Assembly: GCA_021785195.1 (NCBI GenBank)
Contig: JAJYGC010000005.1
Location: 99,809-163,808, forward strand
Length of the DNA: 64,000 bases
Direction: 5' to 3'
From: Nitrospirota bacterium
Lineage (GTDB): Bacteria; Nitrospirota; Leptospirillia; Leptospirillales; Leptospirillaceae
Shown here piece by piece: positions 32,048-42,268 of the stretch. The position numbers were made by a program, and so were the translations under genes. Positions within the stretch are counted from its first letter, which is position 1; every line of letters begins with the position of its first letter. Below the pieces are notes generated by a model. It did not search any database, was not told where the DNA came from, and saw only the letters and a program-made list of their open reading frames with translations.

Positions 32048-32542
32048 CTAGGAACGGTAGTTGGTAAATTGCAGATCAATTCCAAAATCTTTTGACTTCA
32101 GCAATCCGATCACGCTCTGAAGGTCATCTTTCGATTTGGCCAGGACCCTTACCGAGTCTCCCTGTATCTGGGCCTGAACCTTTAATTTCGAGTTCTTGAT
32201 TTCCTTGACAACATCCTTGGCAACCTCCGCTGACAATCCCTGTTTGAAACGGACGCGTTGCCGGACTTTTCCCCCCAATGATTCTTCCACCTTCTGCCGA
32301 TCAAGGTTCTTGAGCGGAATTCCTCGTCGAACACACTTTGATTCCAGGATTTCCTGAACCGAAAGTAACTTATGACCATCAGGCGCATGAACAACCAGAT
32401 CTTCCTTGTCCCATTCGATCTGTGCACCGGAAGCCTTAAGGTCAAAGCGATTCAATAGTTCCTTGTTCGACTGATCCACTGCATTTCTGGCTTCTTGCAT
32501 ATCCACTTTCGAGACGATATCAAAAGAGTTTTCCAATGCCAC
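32048..32542 (-). CDS. YajQ family nucleotide-binding protein
   Basis: SFDIVSKVDMQEARNAVDQSNKELLNRFDLKAS signature. Confidence 0.92.
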   Translation of the reverse strand: MALENSFDIVSKVDMQEARNAVDQSNKELLNRFDLKASGAQIEWDKEDLVVHAPDGHKLLSVQEILESKCVRRGIPLKNLDRQKVEESLGGKVRQRVRFKQGLSAEVAKDVVKEIKNSKLKVQAQIQGDSVRVLAKSKDDLQSVIGLLKSKDFGIDLQFTNYRS

Positions 32543-32581
32543 AGGCTCCCCCCTTTCCCAAAAAATTCACCACATTCATCA

Positions 32582-33400
32582 CTAAGAAGGACTTTCCTGA
32601 TTAAAAAGGCGAATCGCAAGAAACGACATCACAGCACCGAAGAGACACACTCCAATCAAATCTTCTGGATAAGAAAAATAGTGGAGGCCAAGAAAAACTC
32701 CACGAAGAAGGTCCACTCCATAGGTCACCGGGTCAAGATGGGCCAGTACGCTGAGCCAATTTGGCAAGCCATTGATCGGAAACATGGCCCCTGAAAGAAA
32801 GTAGAGAGGAAGGATGATGAAATTCAACAGTACCATGAACCCCTGACTCGAAGACATGCGCACTGACAATGCTATTCCCATTGCGGTCTGGGAAACGGCG
32901 ATCATCATCATGATTCCCAAAGCCATGAGCACTTTCCAGAATGATAAATGCATTCCAAATACCGGAGTCAACCCCATCAGGATCGTGGCCTGGATCAGGC
33001 TGTTGGTGCTTCCACCCAGAACCTTCCCTATGACAATGGCTGTTCTGGAAAGAGGCGCGACAAGGACCTCCTTCAGAAATCCCACTTCACGATCCCAAAC
33101 GACGGCAATTCCGGCGAACGAAGCCGTAAAGAGAATACTCATCGCCAAAATTCCTGGAAAAATGAAGGATTGATAGTTCATATGGGTATTTCCGGCGGTA
33201 AGGACACGCCCTTTGAGACCACCTCCCAAAATGAAAAGAAACAACAAGGGTTGGACAAACGCTCCAATCAGACGAAGCTTATCCCGCCACAACCGAATGA
33301 TATCCCGAAACCATAGAGTATAAATGGCCCTGAGGTCCCTTAGGAGAGGGGAAGAAAAGGTGATGTTCGTACTCCCCCGATAGGCAACTTCTGTTTTCAT
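32582..33400 (-). CDS. ABC-2 type transporter permease
   Basis: ABC-2 membrane domain with LPLYFLSGAMFPINGLP. Confidence 0.9.
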   Translation of the reverse strand: MKTEVAYRGSTNITFSSPLLRDLRAIYTLWFRDIIRLWRDKLRLIGAFVQPLLFLFILGGGLKGRVLTAGNTHMNYQSFIFPGILAMSILFTASFAGIAVVWDREVGFLKEVLVAPLSRTAIVIGKVLGGSTNSLIQATILMGLTPVFGMHLSFWKVLMALGIMMMIAVSQTAMGIALSVRMSSSQGFMVLLNFIILPLYFLSGAMFPINGLPNWLSVLAHLDPVTYGVDLLRGVFLGLHYFSYPEDLIGVCLFGAVMSFLAIRLFNQESPS

Positions 33401-34380
33401 AACTTTCCCCGATAGACGCGGTGAAATGGAGAAGCAGCCTCCGAACTGCTGGATACCCCTTTCCCAGTGATCTGGATGAATACATCATCTAGATCAGGCG
33501 AGCGAATGGTCATGGCTTGAATGGGAACAGTGATCTTTTGGACAACATGAATGGCATTCCCGATATCCGCCGGCAAGGGAAAAGAAAAGGATCCAATTCT
33601 CTCATCTCGAAATTCCTTGATTCCAAATTGTTCACAAAGGAAGGATTTAATCAATTCAATCTTGTCGGGATCTGATTCAAGGGTCACAATCTCTGGACCA
33701 ACCTGTTTCTTAAGATTTTCTGGAGTGTCCAGGGCGACGAACCGGCCTTCGTTCATAATGGCGAGGCGGTCAGCAGATTCGGCTTCCTCAAGATAATGGG
33801 TGGTCAAAAGGATGGTCATCCCCCATTCTTTCCTCGCAAAATGAACGTATTCCCAGATGGTTCTCCGCGTGGCCGGGTCCAATCCAATTGTCGGTTCATC
33901 AAGGATAAGCAGTTCAGGGAAATGCATCAATCCCCGCGCAATTTCAAGCCTTCGACGCATCCCTCCCGAATAGGTCCGAACAAGATCATGGCGCCTCTCC
34001 CACAAATCGACAGTGGAAAGCATAAATTGAATTCTTTCTTTGCGCTGTAGGGAGGACATCCCATATAGGCGCCCGTGGAAATCCATGTTTTCTATGGCTG
34101 ATAGTCGATCATCCAGGCTTGGATCCTGAAAGATCACTCCAATTTTCTGTCGAACGCGATGGGGTTCCTGGGTGACATCGAGAGAATCAATGGAAACTGT
34201 ACCTTCAGTTGGTTTTAAGATGGTCGAGAGAATGGAGATGGTCGTCGTTTTGCCCGCCCCATTTGGGCCAAGCAGTGCAAAAAACTCCCCCTTTCGGACA
34301 TCAAAGTCAAGACCATTGACAGCCGTCCTCGCCCCTTTGCCCGTATAAAAAATTTTTTTCAGATGACGAACTTTTACCAT
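33397..34380 (-). CDS. ABC transporter ATP-binding protein (DrrA-like)
   Basis: Walker A GPNGAGKTTT, signature YSGGMRRRLEIARGL, Walker B LLILDEPTIGLDP. Confidence 0.93.
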   Translation of the reverse strand: MVKVRHLKKIFYTGKGARTAVNGLDFDVRKGEFFALLGPNGAGKTTTISILSTILKPTEGTVSIDSLDVTQEPHRVRQKIGVIFQDPSLDDRLSAIENMDFHGRLYGMSSLQRKERIQFMLSTVDLWERRHDLVRTYSGGMRRRLEIARGLMHFPELLILDEPTIGLDPATRRTIWEYVHFARKEWGMTILLTTHYLEEAESADRLAIMNEGRFVALDTPENLKKQVGPEIVTLESDPDKIELIKSFLCEQFGIKEFRDERIGSFSFPLPADIGNAIHVVQKITVPIQAMTIRSPDLDDVFIQITGKGVSSSSEAASPFHRVYRGKL

Positions 34381-34440
34381 AGGAGACGATTCTACGTGAA
34401 TTAGGATGAAGGGGATAGATTTCATTTATAGGGATAAAAA

Positions 34441-34468
34441 AAGAGCCCCTATAACGGGGCTCTTTTTT
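34441..34468. terminator. Terminator for the minus-strand pet operon (bidirectional)
   Basis: GAGCCCC tataac GGGGCTC TTTTTT, with A7 on the other side. Confidence 0.9.
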
Positions 34469-34492
34469 GAGGCAAGGATTCGTGATTAAAAA

Positions 34493-35458
34493 CTATTGCT
34501 TGAAGGACGCCTTTTTGAAAGCGGAATCAGGCAAGACACCAATGTTACCCTTGGTAACAGGAATCGGAACAGGACGTCCCTGAGTTCTCTCAACAGGCAA
34601 GTAGGATTGTGGAACAGTAATGACTGCTGGGTCAACTAACCCAAGCACCCAAGTGGTCAAGGCGGTGGTTTGTTCATCAGTCAAGTGGAAATTGGGCATG
34701 ATCGTCGGTGGCACCTTAAAGGCTGGAACACCTGGCGAAATTCTCCTGGGATTTTTAAAATGCTCCCATTCCCATTCCCGCTCTGAATGGATCCCATTGA
34801 CGTAAACAAACAGGTGAACATTATAAAAGCCGAGCTCGGTCCTGGATCCAAAACCGGATAGGTCAGGCGCCAGCACACCATGGAGGTCAAATTGGGCCAT
34901 GGAATGACAGGATCCGCACCCTTTTTCCTTAATGGTTTTCTTGGCCAAGTTCAAATAGGGGGTCATTGGGGGATTGACACCGGCATTGTAAAGGTCGGTG
35001 TGACATTTTGCGCAGCTGGCCTCTGCAAATGGGCCGATCTTTGGCTGATAGTCAAGTGTCACATTGAATCCATGTGCCGACTTGACAGTGGTTGCCAGAC
35101 CGTTTCCATCGTGGCACACGGTACACCCAAACTTTCCGAATGGATGCTTGTGCATAAAACCTTCAAGATCAGGATGAGTCGTAAAGGGTTCCGGAGCATT
35201 TCTGAAGATGGGCACATCAATGCCCATATGGCAGGTCTGGCACCGGTCTGCCTTGTTGAGGATGTTGTTCCATGTCTGAACGACCATCAAAGGAGAATTG
35301 GCCAGGGCTGGCTTGTTCGTCTTCTCAGCCAGAAGCTTATAGTATTGCCTCTGGTAAACCATCCATGATGGGTGGGTGTTTTTGTACATGTCATATGCGA
35401 TGGAGGCCGCAAGAATGATTGTAGAAAAAAGAAACAGGACATAGATCTTTGTTTTCAT
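34493..35458 (-). CDS. Membrane-anchored multiheme cytochrome c (four CxxCH)
   Basis: CQTCH, CTVCH, CAKCH, CGSCH and N-terminal TM. Confidence 0.88.
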   Translation of the reverse strand: MKTKIYVLFLFSTIILAASIAYDMYKNTHPSWMVYQRQYYKLLAEKTNKPALANSPLMVVQTWNNILNKADRCQTCHMGIDVPIFRNAPEPFTTHPDLEGFMHKHPFGKFGCTVCHDGNGLATTVKSAHGFNVTLDYQPKIGPFAEASCAKCHTDLYNAGVNPPMTPYLNLAKKTIKEKGCGSCHSMAQFDLHGVLAPDLSGFGSRTELGFYNVHLFVYVNGIHSEREWEWEHFKNPRRISPGVPAFKVPPTIMPNFHLTDEQTTALTTWVLGLVDPAVITVPQSYLPVERTQGRPVPIPVTKGNIGVLPDSAFKKASFKQ

Positions 35459-35673
35459 GCGCGTCGACCCCTTTCATTCATCGCATCGGGATCCTTCCGA
35501 AGGGGATGCCCTTCTGGATAGAACGAACGTTCCTGCCACTTCTGGAACCAAACCAACAGATAATAAAAAAATGCGGTTCCAACCAAGAGGATGAGGGAAA
35601 TTCCGATCCGATAGGGGAAGCCAAAGTACTGCTCAACCCAAGGCTCGTTCAAGAGATTGTGGAATGGACTCAT
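35455..35673 (-). CDS. Small single-TM protein of cytochrome b complex operon
   Basis: 72 aa, one strong TM, 4-nt overlap with downstream cytochrome. Confidence 0.65.
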   Translation of the reverse strand: MSPFHNLLNEPWVEQYFGFPYRIGISLILLVGTAFFYYLLVWFQKWQERSFYPEGHPLRKDPDAMNERGRRA

Positions 35674-35772
35674 AGCCTCTCCTTAGCCTAAAAACCTGTT
35701 TTCAACCAAGCCCAAAATGGGATCTGCAACATATCGTTCAATTTATAGAGACAAGAGACACAGGTAGAGCAT

Positions 35773-35802
35773 GTCTACCCTCCCCTGGCAAGGAGGGTAG
35801 AC
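35773..35802. other. Intra-operon hairpin
   Basis: Perfect 11-bp stem GTCTACCCTCC/GGAGGGTAGAC with 8-nt loop, no U-tract. Confidence 0.7.
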
Positions 35803-35832
35803 CAAGAGAACAACCCAGAAAACGATCAGGGG

Positions 35833-36663
35833 TCAGACATTAATCCAGGGGGTGACAACGATATATTTGATATTGAACAGGAGTCTCAGAATAATTTTAA
35901 GCCCTACTCCCATCATTGATAGAAAGAAAAACATGAAGACAAAGTATCGGGAACGTCCCAAGTAATCAAAAAACTTCCTCATAAAGAAGTAGGGTATTGC
36001 CATCCCAATCGCAAAATAGGCAAAGAAGATGATGTCACAAAGGCCTTTTGCAACATCCTTGGAGACATGGAGAAGGTTGACAAATACAATGTGAAGGGGA
36101 ACAAGTGTCACCAAAGCGGGATTCATATGCTCGAGGTGATTGCTCCACGGCCAGTACCACTGCCAATCAAGACCCCTAAGGTAAGTCCCGATCACAATGG
36201 TTACCCACCAGAGTGCAAACCCGAATGAGTAGTTGAAAATTGCAAATTTTCTCTCGCTAAAGGTGTAATAACCAATGCCCTTAGGGTTTGTGTCGACATA
36301 CGGAAACACCATGAGACCCAAAATGATCATTCCTGGCAAAACAACCCCGGCATACCAGGGATCGAAATACACCAGAAGTTCCTGAAGTCCCAAAAAGTAC
36401 CAAGGGGCACGCATGGGGTTTGGTGTTGTGGAAGGATCCGCCAAAGACCGAAGCGGCGCATGCACAAACTGGACGAGGATGATCAGTCCAGCTGTCACAA
36501 GCAAGGCGCAAATAAGCTCAATCATGATTAGATTGGGCCAGGTATAGACAGTATCTTCCGGCTCTTTGCGAACAATCGGGGCCGAGCCTTTCATCAGCTC
36601 TACTAGCCCATAGCTTTTTCTAGCATCACGAGGAAATATTTCCCGAGTCGCCTTGTTCTCCAT
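35833..36663 (-). CDS. Cytochrome b C-terminal/subunit IV-like protein
   Basis: [35 protein letters not shown] (petD-like) with additional TM segments. Confidence 0.88.
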   Translation of the reverse strand: [276 protein letters not shown]

Positions 36664-36732
36664 TCAAGTATCCCCTTTAAGCACCTGAACAATCCAATTA
36701 TGGGTACATTTATTGGCCCAAACGGGTTCTTG

Positions 36733-37494
36733 TTACAGGGGCCCCGAAAACCCATCCTTCCGAATTCTCCAAAAATGCACTGCCAGGAAGACGGTGACAA
36801 CCAGCGGCAGAACAACGCAATGGAGAACGTAGAATCGAATCAGTGCATTTTGTCCGACAACCGTTCCACCAATCAACATGAACATGATGTCATTGGTCGG
36901 AAGGAAACCGAGTTGGGCACCCCAAGGACCGTTTTGTCCGATGAAGGGAGTGTAAGAAGCCATTTTTGTTCCAACGGTCACAGCCCAGTATGCCAACTGG
37001 TCCCATGGAAGCAGGTAGCCGGTCCAGCTGAGAACCAAGGTATTGACGAGCAAAACAACCCCAACGACCCAGTTGAATTCGCGAGGTGCCTTGTATGCTC
37101 CGGTCAGGAACACCCGCGTCATGTGCAACCAAACAAACAGGACCATTCCGTGTGCCGCAAAACGATGCAAGTCACGCATCAGGTTTCCACCGAAAATCAC
37201 AAACTGCAAATCCTGAATATTGTTGTATGCCAAACCTGTATAAGGAGTGTAATAGAACATAAGCCAGATTCCGGTCACTGCCAACATGATGAAAAGAAAT
37301 AGCGTGATTCCACCGAGACAAAACGTATAACGCATCCGCAATGCGCTTCGACGAACCTTGACTGGATGAATATGCAAAAACACGTTGCTGAACACTGTGT
37401 AGGCCCGGTTCATGTCATTGTCCGGAAATCCATGCCGGAAAATGGAACGAAACACTTGGGACCTGACGACCTTCTCCTTCATATTCTCAAGCAT
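36733..37494 (-). CDS. Cytochrome b6-like N-terminal cytochrome b
   Basis: [25 protein letters not shown]...[30 protein letters not shown]. Confidence 0.92.
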   Translation of the reverse strand: MLENMKEKVVRSQVFRSIFRHGFPDNDMNRAYTVFSNVFLHIHPVKVRRSALRMRYTFCLGGITLFLFIMLAVTGIWLMFYYTPYTGLAYNNIQDLQFVIFGGNLMRDLHRFAAHGMVLFVWLHMTRVFLTGAYKAPREFNWVVGVVLLVNTLVLSWTGYLLPWDQLAYWAVTVGTKMASYTPFIGQNGPWGAQLGFLPTNDIMFMLIGGTVVGQNALIRFYVLHCVVLPLVVTVFLAVHFWRIRKDGFSGPL

Positions 37495-37615
37495 TCGCGA
37501 TCCTTTCGATTATGCGAACCCACAACCTGAATCAATCATGCAGTCGTCCCAATGGGACATGGTCCATATCATGGGGCATCAACAAGACCTGACGCCCCAC
37601 CATTCATTGACTTGT

Positions 37616-38236
37616 TTAACAAAGAAGCCTGTTTGATGAACAAGAGGCTCCTGGAGGAGGTGTATGAGTGATCCAGTAAGGCTGAACCTCCTTGACCTTT
37701 TCCTTGACCCAGAGACCTTGCGGGGTTTGAGCCGGATTGGGATCAAGACGAATCACCGTATTGACAACGAGCTGCCCGTCAACCGGATCCTTTGAAATCT
37801 GCCCTCTCCAAAGGGTCCTAGGAGCAGGTCCTCCACGAACATTTCCATGAACATCATAAATCGAACCATGGCATGGACAACGAAACCTTTTCTGGTCCGG
37901 AAACCAGTTTGGGGTACAACCCAGATGGCGACAGATCGAAATCATGTTATAGATTCCTCTCATGTTTCTGACCACCCAAAACCGCCCCTTTAACTTCCAG
38001 CGTTCATCCACTCCAAGTCCATACTCTGTGACGTGCCCAATCTTGAATACGGTCGGGGGCTCATACAGGACAGGTGGAAAAAGAAACTTATAGGCGGCAT
38101 ACGCCGACCCGGCAAGAGTCAGGCCAACAACTCCCCAACTTGCCGCCAGCATAAACTTACGTCGTTCCAGATCTGCCGGCGAAACCGCATCATTCAGGGG
38201 ATCATTACTTCCAGTTCCAGAGACAGCTGTACTCAT
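37616..38236 (-). CDS. Rieske iron-sulfur protein
   Basis: [10 protein letters not shown]...CPCHGSIYD cluster-binding boxes; N-terminal TM. Confidence 0.93.
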   Translation of the reverse strand: MSTAVSGTGSNDPLNDAVSPADLERRKFMLAASWGVVGLTLAGSAYAAYKFLFPPVLYEPPTVFKIGHVTEYGLGVDERWKLKGRFWVVRNMRGIYNMISICRHLGCTPNWFPDQKRFRCPCHGSIYDVHGNVRGGPAPRTLWRGQISKDPVDGQLVVNTVIRLDPNPAQTPQGLWVKEKVKEVQPYWITHTPPPGASCSSNRLLC

Positions 38237-40074
38237 GGTAAGGCGACCTCCTGTTTAATTTCTAGAAACTCCATCGAGATGGCTCCGGTCGGACAGCGCT
38301 TTGCACACAATCCACACCTGATGCATCTGGATCCATCCCAGATCATCGCTGTCGAAAGGCTCAATTCCTGGACTACCTCTTCCTCTGCAGGCTTGGCGAG
38401 ATCTATTCCCAAAAATCCCTCAATGACCTTTGCCGTCGCCTCCTGATCCAGATCAGCATCGTTCAGGGGAATCATCTTCAGTGCATATTCAGGACAAACA
38501 TCGACACATCCGCCGCACAGGATGCATTTCTCCCCCACAAAGATGGGGTTCACATGACAGGTAAGACATCTTGATGCCTGCGCCTTTGCTTCTTCCTCGC
38601 TGAAGGAAAGCTCAGCCAACTCAAAATTTGTCCGACGGAACTCAGGATTTAGAAGAGGCGGATTCACCCTTGTAATTCCATAGTAACCATCTACATTAAA
38701 ATCGACTGGCCAGACGGGTGTTGGATTACCCCGGTGTTCCACTGGCGTCGAAACCCCGTACACCTTGACTGGACTTGATGCTTCCGAAAGAAAGCGATGG
38801 ACAGAAGCTGCCGCCGCTTGGCCCCCCGCAATTGCATCAATAAAAATCCTTGGTCCCGTGACAACGTCTCCAGCGGCAAACACTCCCGGAATGCCAGTCT
38901 CCATGGTATGGATATTTGCCCTGATCATTCCGTTCCTACCAACAACAGAATCGAACTCGGAAGGAATAAATGAAGAATCGATGGACTGCCCAATGGCCAT
39001 GACCACTGAATCAATCGGCAACACGGTCCGGTCAGTTTCATCGTACACTGGAGAGAAACGTCCCTGATCATCGAATACGGACAGGGCCTTGACTAGCTCA
39101 AGTCCCTGAACCTTACCTTCTCCCACAATCTTGCGCGTTCCCCGGCGAACGAGGAACTGCACACCTTCGGCAACGGCATCCTCGATTTCCATGTCATCCG
39201 CTGGCATCTCATCCCAATCTTCCAACGCAATGACGCTCACTTTTTCTACGCCGGGAAGACGAACCGCCGTCCGACAGACATCCATCGCCACATTTCCGGC
39301 ACCCACCACAGCGACATGCCGTCCGACAGAAACCGGGGAATGCTCTAGATAGACTGATTGAAGAAAGGGTAATGCGGAATAAACATTTTCGAGTTCCTTG
39401 CCCTCAAACGGGATTGGCCTGCTACCCCATGCCCCAACCGCAACAACGATTGACTTGAAGGAATCTTGAATCTCCTTGAAGGAAATATCCTTGCCAATTT
39501 TGGTCCCAAGCCTTACATCCAGACCCATGCTGGCAATCGCATCAACTTCCGCACGAATAAGGGGTCGTGGAAGACGGTACTCCGGAACGAGGTAAAAGAG
39601 CCCGCCAAGCCTGTTGTTCGCTTCAAAGATGGTAACCCGGTAACCAAGCCTTGCCAGATCGTGAGCCGCCGTCAAACCAGCAGGGCCACCCCCAATAATT
39701 GCGACCTTTTCACCCGTCGCCCTTCCATAAGGAACCCCGGGGGCCGTCGAATACCGCAAAGTTGAAGCGGGATCGTGGACAGCCTCGGCACCATATTTCT
39801 CAGTCACAAACCTCTTGAGCGCCCGGATTGTTACGGGAGAGTCGATATTGCCCCGGGTACATGACGCTTCGCATGGAGCATTACAGACCCAGCCACAAAC
39901 AGACGCGAACGGATTGGGCCCGCGAGCGATCGCATAAGCCTTCTCATATTCACCATCACGTATTGCCTGAACATAACCGCCTGCATCGGTGCCAACCGGA
40001 CAACCTTTTCGGCAGGCCACCTGATCTGCATAGTACTGATATTCTGGAATATGGAGCTTGTATTTCCCCTTCAT
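38233..40074 (-). CDS. GltD-like FAD-dependent NAD(P) oxidoreductase with C-terminal 2x[4Fe-4S] ferredoxin domain
   Basis: [85 protein letters not shown] 40074 with GGAGG spaced 8 nt. Confidence 0.88.
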   Translation of the reverse strand: MKGKYKLHIPEYQYYADQVACRKGCPVGTDAGGYVQAIRDGEYEKAYAIARGPNPFASVCGWVCNAPCEASCTRGNIDSPVTIRALKRFVTEKYGAEAVHDPASTLRYSTAPGVPYGRATGEKVAIIGGGPAGLTAAHDLARLGYRVTIFEANNRLGGLFYLVPEYRLPRPLIRAEVDAIASMGLDVRLGTKIGKDISFKEIQDSFKSIVVAVGAWGSRPIPFEGKELENVYSALPFLQSVYLEHSPVSVGRHVAVVGAGNVAMDVCRTAVRLPGVEKVSVIALEDWDEMPADDMEIEDAVAEGVQFLVRRGTRKIVGEGKVQGLELVKALSVFDDQGRFSPVYDETDRTVLPIDSVVMAIGQSIDSSFIPSEFDSVVGRNGMIRANIHTMETGIPGVFAAGDVVTGPRIFIDAIAGGQAAAASVHRFLSEASSPVKVYGVSTPVEHRGNPTPVWPVDFNVDGYYGITRVNPPLLNPEFRRTNFELAELSFSEEEAKAQASRCLTCHVNPIFVGEKCILCGGCVDVCPEYALKMIPLNDADLDQEATAKVIEGFLGIDLAKPAEEEVVQELSLSTAMIWDGSRCIRCGLCAKRCPTGAISMEFLEIKQEVALP

Positions 40075-40250
40075 TTTGCCATCCTCCGCCTCCGTCATGA
40101 ACGGCGACTCGGTTCATTGAAACGCCTTAAGCGGTTTGAGCCGGTAAGAGTAGGGACCGCCCCTTGGAGGCCCATATCATCTCGGTACGGGGAGAACTCT
40201 CATGAACAGTGTTGTCAGGTTAAGAGATTTTGGTGCTTTTAGGTTTGGCG

Positions 40251-40279
40251 TTTATATCACGGCACCCTTTTAATGTCAA
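40251..40279 (-). promoter_or_regulatory. Putative sigma70 promoter of the respiratory operon
   Basis: Minus strand TTGACA-17 nt-TATAAA. Confidence 0.75.
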
Positions 40280-40310
40280 GCCGGGTTTCTTTTTTGAAAC
40301 CACCCGGCTT
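40278..40310. promoter_or_regulatory. Inverted repeat overlapping/adjacent to the -35 box
   Basis: AAGCCGGGTTTC ttttttGAAACcaCCCGGCTT. Confidence 0.55.
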
Positions 40311-40521
40311 TGATGGGCCGGCCTTTCAGTTTTTAAACATTTATGGAGATTCTGATTCCTGACAAGAAGCGCTTCAATTTTGGCACCAAATCGTACTATA
40401 GTGTTCGAACGAATAAATGCACTGCCCCGACCACAATTGGGTATTCGGATGCGCCCCGGCTCCAATTCCGGCATCAGGAGTGGATGGCTCGTCATCTTTG
40501 CCCCCAACGAACCGGACCAGC

Positions 40522-41439
40522 ATGACCACACAAATCACGCGCGCTCCCGTATTGTCTGTTGGCATATTTACAAAGCCCCATCGCTCCGAAGAGATCCGGT
40601 CCATCCTTCTGGAACTGATCCCTTGGTTGCGGGATCAGGGAATCACTCCATATCTCGATATCGAAGGCGCAAAAACGCTTTCGGGGGAAAAAGGGTGGGA
40701 CAAGAGCGACATTGCCAATCGGTCTGACCTGATTCTCGTGATGGGAGGGGACGGAACCTTGTTGGCCGCTGCAAGGGTCTTAGGTGACCAACAACTGGCA
40801 GGTGATCTTGGGGCCAGGACCCCTCCCATTCTTGGAATCAATCTAGGTAACCTTGGGTTTCTCACGGAAGTTCAGGCATCGGAAACCTTTTCGGTCCTTC
40901 AGCAGGTCTTTTCAGGTCACTACCTCACCGAAGAACGAATGATGCTGAAAACCAGAATTATCCGTCATGGCAATCCCGTCACAGAATCCCATGTATTGAA
41001 CGATGTGGTGATCAACCAGGGTTCCAAAGCCAGGCTGGTGGAATTTGACATTTACATGGATGCACTCTTTGTCACCTCCCTGAGGGGAGACGGAGTCATC
41101 TTCTCAACCCCCACCGGATCGACAGCCTACAATCTTTCCGCCGGGGGACCAATCGTTCATCCCGAAATGGACGGGATCATCATGACTCCGATCTGTCCTC
41201 ATACCCTGACACATCGACCCCTTTTGGTCCCGGCACATGTTCGCCTTGAAATCCTGATCAAGAAAGGTGACACGGTCACAGTCACATTCGACGGACAAAT
41301 TGATTTTCCCCTGTTTGCGGGGGACCTTGTTGAGATAACCCGATCTCCGGCAAGAACAACCTTGATCGTTTCACCCAATCGCAATTATTTTGAGGTCTTG
41401 CGGGATAAACTCAAATGGGGAGATCGATCCCAGAGATAG
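40522..41439 (+). CDS. nadK: NAD kinase
   Basis: VMGGDGTLLAAARVL, GINLGNLGFLTEV, STPTGSTAYNLSAGGPIVHP. Confidence 0.94.
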   Translation: MTTQITRAPVLSVGIFTKPHRSEEIRSILLELIPWLRDQGITPYLDIEGAKTLSGEKGWDKSDIANRSDLILVMGGDGTLLAAARVLGDQQLAGDLGARTPPILGINLGNLGFLTEVQASETFSVLQQVFSGHYLTEERMMLKTRIIRHGNPVTESHVLNDVVINQGSKARLVEFDIYMDALFVTSLRGDGVIFSTPTGSTAYNLSAGGPIVHPEMDGIIMTPICPHTLTHRPLLVPAHVRLEILIKKGDTVTVTFDGQIDFPLFAGDLVEITRSPARTTLIVSPNRNYFEVLRDKLKWGDRSQR

Positions 41440-41462
41440 AAACGTGGGGAAGGATTTTAGAG

Positions 41463-42254
41463 ATGGAGCAAATACACAATCCGTTGGAAATAATCAAAAG
41501 AATCATTTCCGCAGGTGAAAAACTCGGGGCCCATAAAATCAAGGAACTGGGAGTTGTTGAAACGGGGTCCGGTACCTGCCCAATCATCAAGCTCAGCTGG
41601 AAATCCAGCCAGGAGTTTCCTCGGATCCTACTTTCTGCGGGAATTCATGGTGACGAACCTGCCGGTCCCCACGCGGTACTCTCACTTCTGGAGTCCTGGG
41701 CCCCATCGGGAACTCCGAAGATCCAGGAATTAAACCTGGACATCCTTCCCCTCATCAACCCTTCAGGTTTCCTGAACAAAACCAGGGAAAATCAGTTTGG
41801 AATCGACCTCAACAGGGAATTTGCAAAAGGCCACCCCTCCAAAGAGATTCGCCTTTTGATGGACTTTCTCAGAAATCGGACGTATGACATTTCCATTGAG
41901 TTTCATGAAGACATCGATGCTCAGGGGTTTTATCTCTATGAGCATTTTCCCGGCCAAGCTCCTCCAATTGCTCCAGAAATCATCTCCCGACTCGAAAAAA
42001 AAGGTCACAAAATTCTTAAGGACCCTGTCATCGAAGGAATGCCCGCACAGAACGGCATCATCCATCCCACAATCGACAGAAGGCGCTCTCGGTTCAGGCG
42101 TCACGGATGGCCTGAAGCCATTTACATGTTCAGGCATGGAACACCCAGGACCATTACCTTGGAGACGCCTACGTTTCGGGAGCTGGAGGATCGGATTGAA
42201 ATGCATAAGCTGGCTTTTGCCACAGCCACGGAACATCTATTCCTAAGGTCCTAA
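41463..42254 (+). CDS. M14/AstE-AspA-like zinc carboxypeptidase family protein
   Basis: LLSAGIHGDEPAGPHAVL (HxxE), LPLINPSGF, SIEFHED, ITLETP. Confidence 0.8.
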   Translation: MEQIHNPLEIIKRIISAGEKLGAHKIKELGVVETGSGTCPIIKLSWKSSQEFPRILLSAGIHGDEPAGPHAVLSLLESWAPSGTPKIQELNLDILPLINPSGFLNKTRENQFGIDLNREFAKGHPSKEIRLLMDFLRNRTYDISIEFHEDIDAQGFYLYEHFPGQAPPIAPEIISRLEKKGHKILKDPVIEGMPAQNGIIHPTIDRRRSRFRRHGWPEAIYMFRHGTPRTITLETPTFRELEDRIEMHKLAFATATEHLFLRS

Positions 42255-42268
42255 GGCGGCAGGGTTGA

